Both the position numbers and the translations under genes were made by a program. From assembly GCF_019029495.1 (NCBI RefSeq), contig NZ_JAERQM010000009.1, positions 62,001 through 126,000 of the forward strand: a stretch of 64,000 nt of DNA, written 5' to 3'. This document shows positions 17,516 through 27,002 of this stretch, piece after piece (position 1 is the stretch's first letter; each line of letters starts with the position of its first letter). This DNA comes from Falsiroseomonas oleicola. Lineage in GTDB: Bacteria > Pseudomonadota > Alphaproteobacteria > Acetobacterales > Acetobacteraceae. The notes beneath the pieces were generated by a model. It made no database searches and had not been told where the DNA came from. It was given only the letters and a program-made list of their open reading frames with translations.

Positions 17516-18907
17516 ATGGCCATCGTGACGCCGGGGGTGGAGCCCGCCTCCACACTTCTTGCCGCGCCTTCGCCCCAGTGGCTGGGCGAATGGTCCGCCT
17601 TCGCGGCGCGTTCGCGCTTTGCCGACCTGCCGTCGGAGGTGGCGCAGCGCACGCGTCTGGCGCTGCTCGACTGCATCGGCGCCATCGCGGCGGGTGCGCA
17701 GGAAGGGGAGGTGCAGTCGCTCGCCGCGCGCATGATCTGGCGCGAGGGTGGCGGTGATTCGCCTGTGATCGGCTTCGGCGGTGGCGCGCGGCCCGGCACG
17801 GCGGCCTTCCTCAACGGCACCTCCGGCACCATGCTGGAACTGGATGAGGGCAACCAATATGCGCGCGGCCATCCGGCCATCCATGTGGTGCCGGCGCTTC
17901 TGGCCGCGCCGCGCGGCGATGGCGCCAGCTTCCTGATGGCACTCGCGCTGGGCTACGAAATGGGCAGCCGCGTCGGCATCGCCAGCAAGCTGAATGTCGC
18001 GATGCATCCCCACGGCACCTGGGGCACGCTTGGCGCGGCCGTGGCTGTGGCCAAGTTGCATGGCGCCTGTGCGGCAGAGTTCCGCGGCACCATCAACATG
18101 GCCGCCTCGCTCGGCCTCGCCACCTCCCGCAAGAACATGCTGGAGGGCGGCACGGTGCGGAACACCTATGCGGGCGTGTCCAACATGCTCGGCCTGACGG
18201 TCTGGGACCTGGTGCGCGCCGGCTTCGAGGGGGAGCGTGACGGCGTCGCCACCATCTTCGGCGAGGTCTCCGCCAGCGACTTCCGGCCGGAGGAGATGGT
18301 GCTGGACCTCGGCACGCGATGGGAGGTGGCGCGCAACTACTTCAAGCGCCACGCCGCCTGCCGCTACACCCATGGCGCGCTGGACGCGCTGGCGCGCATC
18401 ACCGCCAGCACCGGCAGGCTGGACACCGCGCAGATCGCCTCCATCGCGGTCGAGACCTATGTCTGGGCCGCGCAGCTCGACAGCCCCGCGGCGCCGAACA
18501 TGCTGGCCGCCAAGTTCAGCATTCCCTTCGCGCTGGCCACCTTCATCGTCCATGGCGCCGCCACCGTGCCCGCCTTCCGCGGACCGGCGCGGGAAAATCC
18601 GGAGATCCTGGCGCTCGCTGCCCGTGTCACGGTGGATGAGGATGCGGCGATGACGGCGCAGCTTCCGGGCCTGCGCCCCGCCCGCGTCACGCTGGTGATG
18701 CGCGATGGCACGCGGCATGTGGCGGAGGTCACGACGAATCGCGGCGACACCGAGGACCCCTTCACCGAGGCCGAGGTGCGCGAGAAATTCCATGAACTGG
18801 CCGATCCGGTTTATGGGCGCGGCCGCGCCTCGGCGATCGAGGGCGCGGTGATGGGAATGGGGCCGCAGACCGAGGCCTCCGCATTGGTGGAACTGTTGAA
18901 ATCATGA
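17516..18907 (+). CDS. MmgE/PrpD family protein
   Basis: A 463-residue member of the MmgE/PrpD family, which includes 2-methylcitrate dehydratase, cis-aconitate decarboxylase and iminodisuccinate-processing enzymes. Typical segments are RTRLALLDCIGAIAAG, LNGTSGTMLELDEGNQ, ARGHPAIHVVPALLAA, and MHPHGTWGTLGAAVAVAKL. It has no metal cluster, as expected. The strong ribosome site and position between the transporter and hydantoinase genes imply a step on the carbon skeleton produced by ring opening. It overlaps the hydantoinase B gene by 4 bases (ATGA). The reaction itself cannot be assigned from sequence. Confidence 0.88.
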   Translation: MAIVTPGVEPASTLLAAPSPQWLGEWSAFAARSRFADLPSEVAQRTRLALLDCIGAIAAGAQEGEVQSLAARMIWREGGGDSPVIGFGGGARPGTAAFLNGTSGTMLELDEGNQYARGHPAIHVVPALLAAPRGDGASFLMALALGYEMGSRVGIASKLNVAMHPHGTWGTLGAAVAVAKLHGACAAEFRGTINMAASLGLATSRKNMLEGGTVRNTYAGVSNMLGLTVWDLVRAGFEGERDGVATIFGEVSASDFRPEEMVLDLGTRWEVARNYFKRHAACRYTHGALDALARITASTGRLDTAQIASIAVETYVWAAQLDSPAAPNMLAAKFSIPFALATFIVHGAATVPAFRGPARENPEILALAARVTVDEDAAMTAQLPGLRPARVTLVMRDGTRHVAEVTTNRGDTEDPFTEAEVREKFHELADPVYGRGRASAIEGAVMGMGPQTEASALVELLKS

Positions 18908-20580
18908 GTCTGGATGCCGTTACGCTGGCCGTGCTGAAGGGCCGGCTGGAACAGATCGCCGATGAGATGGATGCGACGCTGTATCGCAGCGCCTTCAACC
19001 CCATCATCGCGGAGGCGCGCGACGCCTGCCACGGGCTTTATCACGCGGAGAGTGGCGCGACCCTGGTGCAGGGCACCAAGGGCCTGCCGATTTTCGTCGG
19101 CGCCATGTCCTTCGCGGTGCAGGCGGTGATCCGTCGCGTGCAGGCTGGCGCGGGGCTGGAGCCGGGCGATACCTTCATCTTCAACGATCCCTATGAGGGC
19201 GGCACCCACCTCAACGACTTTCGGCTGGTGCGGCCGGTGTTTCGGTCCGGAAAACTGTTCTGCTGGCTGGCGAGCGTCGGGCATTGGCTCGACATCGGCG
19301 GCAATGTGCCTGGCAACTACAATCCGCGCGCGACGGAAAGCCACCAGGAAGGCGTGCGCTTTCCGCCGGTGAAGCTGATGCGCGCGGGCGTGATGCAGCA
19401 GGACATCCTGGACATCCTCGCGGCGAATTCGCGCGTGCCGCAATCCAACTGGGGCGACCTGAACGGCCAGCTCAATGCGCTGGATCTCGGCGAGCGGCGG
19501 CTGCTGGAACTGCTGGACGACACTGGCGATGCGGTGGTCGATGCCGCCTTCGGCGCGCTCGCCGACCGCGCCGCGGCCCTGATGCAGGCGGAGGTCGAGG
19601 CGCTGCCCGATGGGCACTATGCCTTCGAGGATTACCTCGACAATGACGGCGTGGTGGATGAGCGGCTGGTCATCGCGCTGGACATGACGGTGCAGGGCGG
19701 GCGGATGACGCTCGACTTCTCCCGCTCCTCGGGCGCCTGCCTGGGGCCGATCAATATCAGCTACGCGACCAGTGTCGCCGCCTGCTACGTCGCGCTGAAG
19801 CACGCCTTCCCGGATGTACCGGCCAATGCGGGCGTGCTGCGGCCGATCGACTTCGTCATCCCGGAAAGCTCGCTGCTGGCCGTCGGTCCGCCGCGACCGG
19901 TGGCGGGCTACACCGAAACCATCCTGCGGCTGATCGGCGTGATTTTTGGTGCGCTGGGCAAGGCCGTGCCGGAACGCGCGACCGCTGCGCCCTTCGGCAC
20001 CATCAACGCGCTGTCGCTGTCCGGCCAGAAGCAGGACGGCACGCGCTGGGTGATGTTCTCCTTTTTCGGCGGCGGGCTCGGCGGCAATCCGGAATCGGAT
20101 GGGCTGCACCACGCCAACAATCCGATCTCCACCGCGACGATTCCGCCGGCCGAGATCATGGAAGCCGCCTATCCGGTGATGTTCACCCAATGGGCGCTGC
20201 GGCCGGATAGCGGCGGCGCCGGTCTGCATCGCGGCGGCGTTGGAGCGGTGTACGAGATCGAGGCGCTGTCGCCCGGCACCACGGAGGTGGCGCTGCTCGG
20301 CGAGCGTGGCCGCTACGCGCCCTTCGGCGTGGCCGGCGGTGGCGAGGGCGCGCTGAACCGCTTCGCCTGGCAGGATGGCGAGGGCTGGCAGACGCCGCCC
20401 ATGGCCAGCAAGATCGTCGGCGTGAAGCTGCAGCGCGGCCAGCGGCTGCGGCTGGAAAGCCCCGGTGGCGGCGGCTGGGGCGACCCGGCGCAACGCAACA
20501 AGGAGGCCGTGGCGCGTGACCTGCGCCTCGGTTTCATCACGCCCGAAGTGGCCAAGCGCGAATACGGATACGAGGCATGA
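18904..20580 (+). CDS. hyuB: Hydantoinase B/oxoprolinase family protein
   Basis: A 558-residue HyuB-type subunit that works with HyuA in ATP-dependent opening of 5-oxoproline, N-methylhydantoin or related rings, or in acetone/acetophenone carboxylation. Family features: LEQIADEMDATLYRSAFNPI, the FNDPYEGGTHLNDF metal/substrate segment, DFSRSSGACLGPINISYATS, and RGGVGAVYEIEAL, ending in the ESPGGGGWGDPAQR tail typical of the family. Full length. It overlaps both neighbours by 4 bases. The operon order is B then A. Confidence 0.92.
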   Translation: MSLDAVTLAVLKGRLEQIADEMDATLYRSAFNPIIAEARDACHGLYHAESGATLVQGTKGLPIFVGAMSFAVQAVIRRVQAGAGLEPGDTFIFNDPYEGGTHLNDFRLVRPVFRSGKLFCWLASVGHWLDIGGNVPGNYNPRATESHQEGVRFPPVKLMRAGVMQQDILDILAANSRVPQSNWGDLNGQLNALDLGERRLLELLDDTGDAVVDAAFGALADRAAALMQAEVEALPDGHYAFEDYLDNDGVVDERLVIALDMTVQGGRMTLDFSRSSGACLGPINISYATSVAACYVALKHAFPDVPANAGVLRPIDFVIPESSLLAVGPPRPVAGYTETILRLIGVIFGALGKAVPERATAAPFGTINALSLSGQKQDGTRWVMFSFFGGGLGGNPESDGLHHANNPISTATIPPAEIMEAAYPVMFTQWALRPDSGGAGLHRGGVGAVYEIEALSPGTTEVALLGERGRYAPFGVAGGGEGALNRFAWQDGEGWQTPPMASKIVGVKLQRGQRLRLESPGGGGWGDPAQRNKEAVARDLRLGFITPEVAKREYGYEA

Positions 20581-22655
20581 GCGTGGACCATAAGGGCGGT
20601 GCCGTTGTCGGCCCCATTGTTGGTGTCGATGTCGGCGGCACCTTCACCGACCTGTTTCTGTTCGACCCCTCGGCCGGCACCTTCCGCACCGCCAAGGTGC
20701 CGTCGAACCGGGGCGATGAGGCCGTGGGCTTCATGGCCGGGCTGCGCAAGCTGGGCGGCCCCGCGGGCTTCGAGGCGATCGTGCATGGCACGACGGTCGG
20801 CACCAATGCACTGCTGGAACGCAAGGGCGCGAAGCTCGGCGTCATCACCACCGCCGGTTTTCGGGACGTGCTGGAAATGCGCCGCCGTGACCGGCGCAAT
20901 ACCTGGGGGCTCTGGGGCGAGTTCTTCGCGGTGACCGACCGCGACATGCGCCTGGAAGTCGCCGAGCGCGTGCTGGCCGATGGCAGCATCCACACGCCCG
21001 TGAATGCGGAGGAGGTGGCGGCCGCCGCGCGGGAATTGCTGGCACGCGGGGCGGAAGCCTGCGCCGTCATCTTCATCAATTCCTACGCCAATGCCGCGAA
21101 TGAACGCGAAGCGGCCCGGGCTGTGCGGGCGGTCTGGCCAAATGCGCATGTCTCCGTCTCCTCCGAGATCCTGCCGGAAATCCGGGAGTTCGAGCGGGCC
21201 TCCACCACGGCGCTGAACGCCTATCTCCAGCCCGGCGTCGCCAGCTATCTCGGCAAGCTGGAAGCGGCGCTGGCCGAGGATGGCTTCGGCGGCCGCTTTC
21301 ACATCGTGCAGTCGAATGGCGGCATCATGTCCACCGCCACGGCGCGCAGCGTGCCGGTGCGCACGGCGCTGTCCGGCCCGGCCGCGGGCGTGATCGCGGC
21401 GGCGGCGATCGCCAAGGCGGCGGGCTTCGAGAACGCCATCACCTGCGACCTGGGCGGCACCAGCTTCGACGTTTCGCTGGTCAGCCGGGGGCGCATGGAG
21501 CTGGCGGCGCAGGCCACCATCGATTTCGGCCTGGTGATCCGCAGCCCGATGATCGAGATCACCACCATCGGCGCCGGCGGTGGCTCCATCGCCCATGTCG
21601 ATCGCGGTGGGCTGTTGCAGGTGGGTCCTGAATCGGCCGGCAGCCGGCCGGGGCCGGTCTGCTATGGCCAGGGCAATACCCGGCCGACGCTGACGGATGC
21701 CAACGTGGTTCTCGGCCGCATCAATGCGGACAAGCCCATCGGCGGTGCACTGGCGCGGCTGGATGTGGAGGGCGCCAAAGCCGCCATTGCCGAGCATGTC
21801 GGCAACCCGCTCGGCCTCGATGCCATGCAGGCGGCGGAGGCCATCGTCCGCGTCGCCAATGCCAAGATGGCGGGTGCGATCCGCCTGGTCTCCATCGAGC
21901 GTGGGCATGACCCCCAGAAATTCGTGGCGCTGCCCTTCGGCGGTGGCGGCGCGCTGCATGTGGGGGCGCTGATCAAGGAAGTCGGGCTGCAGGCGGCGCT
22001 GGTGCCGCGCTTCCCGGGCGTGACCAGCGCCATAGGTTGCGTCATCGCCGATGTGCGGCACGACCAGGTGCGCACGCTGAACCTGAACCTGGATGGCATC
22101 GACGCCGCCGCACTGGATGCGCGCATGGTGGAGGAAGCCGCCGCCGCCCGCGCCGTGGTGGATGGCGCCGGCCTGCCGGTGACGCGCACCGAAATCCGCT
22201 TCGAGCTCGACATGCACTACGCCGGCCAGACCCATACGGTGGGCGTGCCGGTGCCGGTGCATGTCATCAACGGCACCACCGGCGTGTCGGAGGCCATCAT
22301 CCGCATGGCCTTCGAGGCCGCCTATCAGACCGCCTTCAGCCGGCTGCTGCCCGGCCTGCCGATCCGCATCGTCTCGCTGCGCACGGCGGCCATCGGCGTG
22401 CGTCCCGACTTCGACCTGAAGGCCCTGGCCCCGCCCAAGGATGCCACGGTGGAGGGTGCCGCGCGCGGCGTCCGTCAGGTGTGGTTCGACGGTGCCTGGC
22501 ACACGGCCAATGTGTGGTCGCGGCTGGACCTGCCGGAGGGGGCTCGGGTGCATGGGCCGGCGATCCTGGAACAGGGCGATGCCACGGTGGTGGTGGACCC
22601 CGATCTGGTCGCCCGCGTCGATGCCTATGGCAACCTCATCATCGAGCGGGAGTGA
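20577..22655 (+). CDS. hyuA: Hydantoinase A/oxoprolinase family protein
   Basis: A 692-residue HyuA-type ATPase subunit, partner of the preceding HyuB. The phosphate loop is GVDVGGTFTDLFLFD near residue 16; HGTTVGTNALLERKGAKLG follows; a second ASKHA motif is CDLGGTSFDVSLV. The C-terminal part (FELDMHYAGQTHTVGVPVP, GDATVVVDPDLVARVD) is complete. In the family it uses ATP to phosphorylate the ring amide. Its stop lies 4 bases before the GTG of the isochorismatase-fold gene. Confidence 0.92.
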   Translation: MSVDHKGGAVVGPIVGVDVGGTFTDLFLFDPSAGTFRTAKVPSNRGDEAVGFMAGLRKLGGPAGFEAIVHGTTVGTNALLERKGAKLGVITTAGFRDVLEMRRRDRRNTWGLWGEFFAVTDRDMRLEVAERVLADGSIHTPVNAEEVAAAARELLARGAEACAVIFINSYANAANEREAARAVRAVWPNAHVSVSSEILPEIREFERASTTALNAYLQPGVASYLGKLEAALAEDGFGGRFHIVQSNGGIMSTATARSVPVRTALSGPAAGVIAAAAIAKAAGFENAITCDLGGTSFDVSLVSRGRMELAAQATIDFGLVIRSPMIEITTIGAGGGSIAHVDRGGLLQVGPESAGSRPGPVCYGQGNTRPTLTDANVVLGRINADKPIGGALARLDVEGAKAAIAEHVGNPLGLDAMQAAEAIVRVANAKMAGAIRLVSIERGHDPQKFVALPFGGGGALHVGALIKEVGLQAALVPRFPGVTSAIGCVIADVRHDQVRTLNLNLDGIDAAALDARMVEEAAAARAVVDGAGLPVTRTEIRFELDMHYAGQTHTVGVPVPVHVINGTTGVSEAIIRMAFEAAYQTAFSRLLPGLPIRIVSLRTAAIGVRPDFDLKALAPPKDATVEGAARGVRQVWFDGAWHTANVWSRLDLPEGARVHGPAILEQGDATVVVDPDLVARVDAYGNLIIERE

Positions 22656-22659
22656 CGCC

Positions 22660-23250
22660 GTGCTGACCGATACCGCGCTGCTGCTCTGTGACCTGCAGAA
22701 CGATTTCATCCATCCCGATGGCGCCTATGGCCGGGCAGGGCAGGGGGCGGCGGAGATTGCCGCCATCCCGGCCCGGCTGAAGCCACTGGCGGATGCGGTG
22801 CGGGCCAAGGGGGGCTGGATCGCCTCCACCCACTTCACCCTGTTCACCGGCAAGGGCGGCGAACCCTTCATCGACCCGCATCTGCGTCACCTGCGGCCCT
22901 TCCTGAAGAAGGGCGACTTCGTGCAGGGAAGCTGGGGCCATGCGGTGGTCGATGAGCTCGCGCCGTCCGACCTGCCGGTGGAGAAGGTTGGCTACGATGC
23001 CTTCTACCAGACCCGTCTCGAATGGATTTTACGCAAGGCGGGCGTACGAAAGCTGCTGGTCTCGGGCATCGTCACCAATGGCGGTGTGGCGTCCACCGTG
23101 CGCGGCGCGCATGTGCGGGAGTTCGACGTGACGGTGCTGGAGGATGCCTGCGCCGCCTTCAGCCGCGAGGTCCATGAAACGGCCATCGCCGCCCTGCGCC
23201 CCGTCGCGAAGATCAGCACCGTCGCCGCCGAACTGGCAAAGCTGCAATGA
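22660..23250 (+). CDS. Isochorismatase-fold hydrolase lacking the catalytic cysteine
   Basis: A 196-residue protein of the isochorismatase/cysteine hydrolase fold. The Asp of the family triad is in CDLQNDF and the Lys in VEKVGYDAF. The third position is normally Cys in TNxCV, as in nicotinamidase and N-carbamoylsarcosine amidase; here it is TNGGV, so Cys is replaced by Gly. True isochorismatases also have Gly there. A Cys-based amidase role is therefore unlikely even though the hydantoinase neighbours would suggest it. It begins with GTG at 22660 and overlaps the FAD oxidoreductase by 4 bases. Confidence 0.85.
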   Translation: MLTDTALLLCDLQNDFIHPDGAYGRAGQGAAEIAAIPARLKPLADAVRAKGGWIASTHFTLFTGKGGEPFIDPHLRHLRPFLKKGDFVQGSWGHAVVDELAPSDLPVEKVGYDAFYQTRLEWILRKAGVRKLLVSGIVTNGGVASTVRGAHVREFDVTVLEDACAAFSREVHETAIAALRPVAKISTVAAELAKLQ

Positions 23251-24638
23251 GCATCCGCCGCGAACAGGACCCGGTCTTCGATGCCGAAGTGCCCGTCGCC
23301 ATCATCGGCGCCGGCGCCGCCGGCCTGGTCGCGGCACTCGCCTGCCGCGGCGCGGGGGTGGAGCCACTGCTGCTGGAGCGGGACCCGGTGCCGCGCGGCA
23401 GCACCTCCCTCTCCGCCGGCCTGATCCCCGCCGCCGGCACGCGCTTCCAGCGCGCGCATGGCATTGCGGATGACGCCGCGACCTTCGCCGCCGACATCCA
23501 GCGCAAGGCCCACGACCACGCCGAGCCCGGCACGGTCGCCACCGTGGCGCGCGAGGCGGCGCCGACGCTGGAATGGCTGGCCGATGCTCATGGCCTGGAT
23601 TTCAGCGTCGTCCATGATTTCGACTATCCCGGCCATAGCCACCGCCGCATGCACGGCCTGCCCAGCCGCAGCGGCGCGGAGCTGGTGGACCGGCTGCGCA
23701 ATGCGGCGGAGGCGGCGGAGGTGCCGCTGTTGACGGAGGCCCGCGTCACCACCCTGATCCTCGACCAGCACTGCACCCCGCGCGGCCTGATCGCGGAACG
23801 GCCGGATGGCAGCGTGGAACGCATCGGCGCGAAGGCCATCGTGCTGGCCTGCTGCGGCTATGCCGGCAACAAGGCCCTGGTCGCGCGCTACATCCCCGAT
23901 CTGGTGGAGGCCGTCTATTTCGGCCATCCGGGCAATGAGGGCGAGGCCCTGGCCTGGGGCGAGGCGCTGGGCGCGGAGCTGCGCGACATGACCGGCCATC
24001 AGGGCCATGGCTCCGTCGCGCATCCGCAGGGCATCCTGGTCTCCTGGGCCGTCATCATGGAGGGCGGCTTCCAGGTGAATGCCTCCGGCGCGCGCTTCTG
24101 GAGTGAATCCAGCGGCTATTCGGAAGCCGGCGTCGCCGTGATGCGCCAGCCCGGCGCCATCGCCTGGGATATTTTTGACCAACGCATCGCCGCCATCACC
24201 CGCCAGTTCGAGGATTTTCGGCAGGCCGAGGCGCAGGGTGCGGTGCTGGTCGCCGACAGCATCGCCGAACTCGCCCGGATGACGAAGCTACCGCTGGAAT
24301 CGGAGATGGCGACCGTCGCCGCGCTGAAGGCCGCCGGCGCCACGGATGGTTTTGGACGCAACTGGCAAGGTGTCGCCCAACTCGCGCCGCCCTATTGCGC
24401 CGTGCGCGTCACCGGGGCGCTGTTCCACAGCCAGGGCGGCCTCGTTGTGGATGACCAGGCGCGCGTAAAACTTGCGGGGGGCGGGATCGTCCCAAATCTC
24501 TTCGCCGCCGGCGGCGCGGCCTGCGGCGTATCCGGGCCGGAGGCTTCGGGCTATCTTTCGGGCAATGGCCTGCTCAGCGCGGTCACCCTCGGCCGCATCG
24601 CCGGGGAGGCAGCGGCCGCGCTGGTGAAGCAGGGATAG
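23247..24638 (+). CDS. FAD-dependent oxidoreductase (fumarate reductase/KSTD-like)
   Basis: A 463-residue flavoprotein. The N-terminal Rossmann motif VAIIGAGAAGLVAALAC begins near residue 15, an E in LLLERD ends the first beta-alpha-beta unit, and the C-terminal FAD-binding GIVPNLFAAGGAACGVSG and GYLSGNGLLSAVTLGRIAG match the fumarate reductase, flavocytochrome c and 3-ketosteroid dehydrogenase group. It lacks a heme domain and a signal peptide, so it is cytoplasmic and probably oxidises or reduces a C-C or C-N bond of the operon substrate. It overlaps the gene before it and precedes the molybdoenzyme gene by 12 bases. Confidence 0.87.
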   Translation: MSIRREQDPVFDAEVPVAIIGAGAAGLVAALACRGAGVEPLLLERDPVPRGSTSLSAGLIPAAGTRFQRAHGIADDAATFAADIQRKAHDHAEPGTVATVAREAAPTLEWLADAHGLDFSVVHDFDYPGHSHRRMHGLPSRSGAELVDRLRNAAEAAEVPLLTEARVTTLILDQHCTPRGLIAERPDGSVERIGAKAIVLACCGYAGNKALVARYIPDLVEAVYFGHPGNEGEALAWGEALGAELRDMTGHQGHGSVAHPQGILVSWAVIMEGGFQVNASGARFWSESSGYSEAGVAVMRQPGAIAWDIFDQRIAAITRQFEDFRQAEAQGAVLVADSIAELARMTKLPLESEMATVAALKAAGATDGFGRNWQGVAQLAPPYCAVRVTGALFHSQGGLVVDDQARVKLAGGGIVPNLFAAGGAACGVSGPEASGYLSGNGLLSAVTLGRIAGEAAAALVKQG

Positions 24639-24650
24639 GGGAAGACAAGA

Positions 24651-26993
24651 ATGGATGGCATGAGCAACCAGGGCCTGGGCGAACAGTTCGGCATCGGCCA
24701 GCCGGTGCGGCGGAAGGAGGATGTCCGCCTGCTGACCGGCCGCGGCACCTATACCGACGACGTCAACCTGCCCGGCCAGGCGCATCTCGCCATCCTGCGC
24801 TCCCCGCACGCCCATGCCCGCATCCTGTCCCTCGACACCACGGCGGCCCAGGCCGCGCCCGGCGTGCTGCTGGTGCTGACCGGCCATGATGCGGCGGCGG
24901 ACGGCATCGGCCTGTTCCCGGTGATGGTGGATGTGCCGGCGCTGGCTGGCACGGAGCCCCTCTACGCCCCCCCGCGCGCCATTCTGCAGACGGAGGCGGT
25001 GCGCTTCGTCGGTGATCCCGTCGTCGCCATCGTCGCCGAGACCCGCCTGCAGGCGATGGATGCGCTGGAGCTGGTCGAGATCGACTATGAGATGCTGCCC
25101 TCCGTCACCGATACGGCCCGGGCGCTGGACGCTGATGCGCCGGTGATCTGGCCGGATCACGGCAGCAACCTCTGCGTCACCTGGTCCAACGGCCGCGCTG
25201 CCGAAACGGATGCCGCCTTCGCCAAGGCGGCCAAGATCGCCAAGGTCGAGCTGGTGCAGAACCGCCTGGTCGGCAACCCCATGGAACCCCGCGTCGCCGT
25301 CGGCGCCTTCAACACGGAGCGCGACCGCTACGAGCTGCACAGCCCCAGCCAGGGCGTGATGAAGGTGCGGGAATCCCTCGCCAAATTCATCTTCAAGATC
25401 CCGATGGAGAAGCTGCGCGTCGTCTCGCTGGATGTCGGCGGCGGCTTCGGCCTGCGCGGCAAGAATTTTCCGGAATCCGCCATGGTGCTCTGGGCGGCGA
25501 AGAAGCTGGGCCGCCCGGTGAAGTGGCGCGCGGACCGCACCGAAACCTTCCTGTCGGACCCGCATGGCCGTGACCATGTGACCAAGGCGGAGATGGCCTT
25601 CGACGCGCATGGCAAGGCGCTCGGCATGCGCACGGACACCGTCGCGGCCATGGGCGCCTATCTGTTCGACATGGGGCCGCGCATTCCGACCGTCGCCGGC
25701 GCGCGCATTGCCGGCACGGTCTATGACCTCCAGGCGGTGAACCTGAACGTCCGCTGCGTCTTCACCAACACCCATTCGACGGATGCCTATCGCGGCGCCG
25801 GCCGGCCGGAAATCGCCTATACCGTCGAACGCCTGCTGGATGTCGGCGCCGGGCTTTTCGGCATCGGCAAGGACGAAATCCGCCGCCGGAACTACATCCG
25901 CCAGGACCAGATGCCCTACACCAACTGCGTGGGCAACGACCTGGACAGCGGCGATTTCGCCGGCACCCAGCAGATGGCGCTCGACCTCGCCGATTGGGAC
26001 GGCTTCGAAGTCCGCCGCGCCGCATCCGAGGCGCGTGGCAAGAAGCGCGGCCGCGGCATCGGCTATTTCATCGAGGCCTCCGGCGGCCAGCCGCAGGAAT
26101 GGGCGCGGCTGCATATGACGCCGGAAGGCAAGGCGCGGCTGCATGTCGGCACCTTCAGCCACGGCCAGGGGCATGAGACGGCCTTCGCCCAGATCGTCCA
26201 TGCCCGCCTCGGCATTCCCTTCGAGGATGTCGAGCTGGTGCAGGGCGACACCGACACGGTGGAGCAGGGTTTTGGCACCGGCGGTTCGCGTTCCTCCCAG
26301 ATGGGTGGCGTCGCGACGTCGCGCGCCTCGGAAGCCGTGCTGGCCAAGGCGAAGCGCATCGCGGCGCATCTGCTGGAAGTGGGCAGTGCGGATATCGAGT
26401 TGCAGGGCAACCGCTTCGTCGTCGCCGGCACCGACCTGTCGGTCACCTGGACCCAGGTGGCCGCCGCCGCCGCCGATCCGGCGAAGCTGCCGGAGGGCGA
26501 GGCGCCGGGGCTGGATGAGCAGGTGCTCTACAAGCGCAGCACCGAATGCAATTTCCCCAACGGCTGCCATGTGGCGGAAGTGGAGATCGACACGGAAACC
26601 GGCGTGCTGACCGTGGACCGCTACGCGGCGGTGGACGATGTGGGCAATGTCATCAATCCGATGCTGGTGCATGGCCAGTCGCATGGCGGCATCGCCCAGG
26701 GCCTCGGTCAGGCGGTGCTGGAACACGCCGTCTATGACAGCGAGTCCGGCCAGTTCCTGACCGCGACCTTCCAGGATTATGCGATGCCGCGGGCAGGGGA
26801 CCTGCCGGACCTCGCCATCGGCTTCAACATCGTGCCGACGCCGATCAACGAGCTGGGCGTGAAGGGCGCCGGGGAGGGTGGTGCCTGCGGCGCGCCGCCG
26901 GCCATCGTCTCGGCCGCCTGCGACGCGCTGGGGCTGGACCATATCGACATGCCGCTGACGCCCGAACGGGTCTGGCGCGCGTTGGGTCGCTGA
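24651..26993 (+). CDS. Xanthine dehydrogenase family molybdopterin-binding subunit
   Basis: A 780-residue large subunit of the xanthine/aldehyde/CO dehydrogenase (CoxL) family. It begins with IGQPVRRKEDVRLLTGRGTY, characteristic of the group. The loop AYRGAGRPE is the form-II type, unlike AYxCSFR of true CO dehydrogenase. The active-site Glu is in GVKGAGEGGACGAPPA near the C-terminus. These enzymes hydroxylate heteroaromatic rings or aldehydes using a 2Fe-2S subunit and an FAD subunit; neither is adjacent, which is unusual. Last gene of the operon; the NCS2 permease gene converges on it. Confidence 0.9.
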   Translation: MDGMSNQGLGEQFGIGQPVRRKEDVRLLTGRGTYTDDVNLPGQAHLAILRSPHAHARILSLDTTAAQAAPGVLLVLTGHDAAADGIGLFPVMVDVPALAGTEPLYAPPRAILQTEAVRFVGDPVVAIVAETRLQAMDALELVEIDYEMLPSVTDTARALDADAPVIWPDHGSNLCVTWSNGRAAETDAAFAKAAKIAKVELVQNRLVGNPMEPRVAVGAFNTERDRYELHSPSQGVMKVRESLAKFIFKIPMEKLRVVSLDVGGGFGLRGKNFPESAMVLWAAKKLGRPVKWRADRTETFLSDPHGRDHVTKAEMAFDAHGKALGMRTDTVAAMGAYLFDMGPRIPTVAGARIAGTVYDLQAVNLNVRCVFTNTHSTDAYRGAGRPEIAYTVERLLDVGAGLFGIGKDEIRRRNYIRQDQMPYTNCVGNDLDSGDFAGTQQMALDLADWDGFEVRRAASEARGKKRGRGIGYFIEASGGQPQEWARLHMTPEGKARLHVGTFSHGQGHETAFAQIVHARLGIPFEDVELVQGDTDTVEQGFGTGGSRSSQMGGVATSRASEAVLAKAKRIAAHLLEVGSADIELQGNRFVVAGTDLSVTWTQVAAAAADPAKLPEGEAPGLDEQVLYKRSTECNFPNGCHVAEVEIDTETGVLTVDRYAAVDDVGNVINPMLVHGQSHGGIAQGLGQAVLEHAVYDSESGQFLTATFQDYAMPRAGDLPDLAIGFNIVPTPINELGVKGAGEGGACGAPPAIVSAACDALGLDHIDMPLTPERVWRALGR

Positions 26994-27002
26994 GGGCCTT
27001 TC

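Noticed and set aside
20313-22709. A long minus-strand frame opposite hydantoinase A (about 800 codons).
   Set aside because: It is rich in His, Gly and Arg as expected for the antisense of this GC-rich gene, with no family resemblance.
22660-23250. N-carbamoylsarcosine amidase or nicotinamidase function for the isochorismatase-fold gene.
   Set aside because: The essential Cys is replaced by Gly (TNGGV), so a Cys-based amidase call is not supported.
24651-26993. Carbon monoxide dehydrogenase large subunit.
   Set aside because: The active-site loop is AYRGAGRPE (form II), not the AYxCSFR of true CO dehydrogenase, and the partner subunits are missing.
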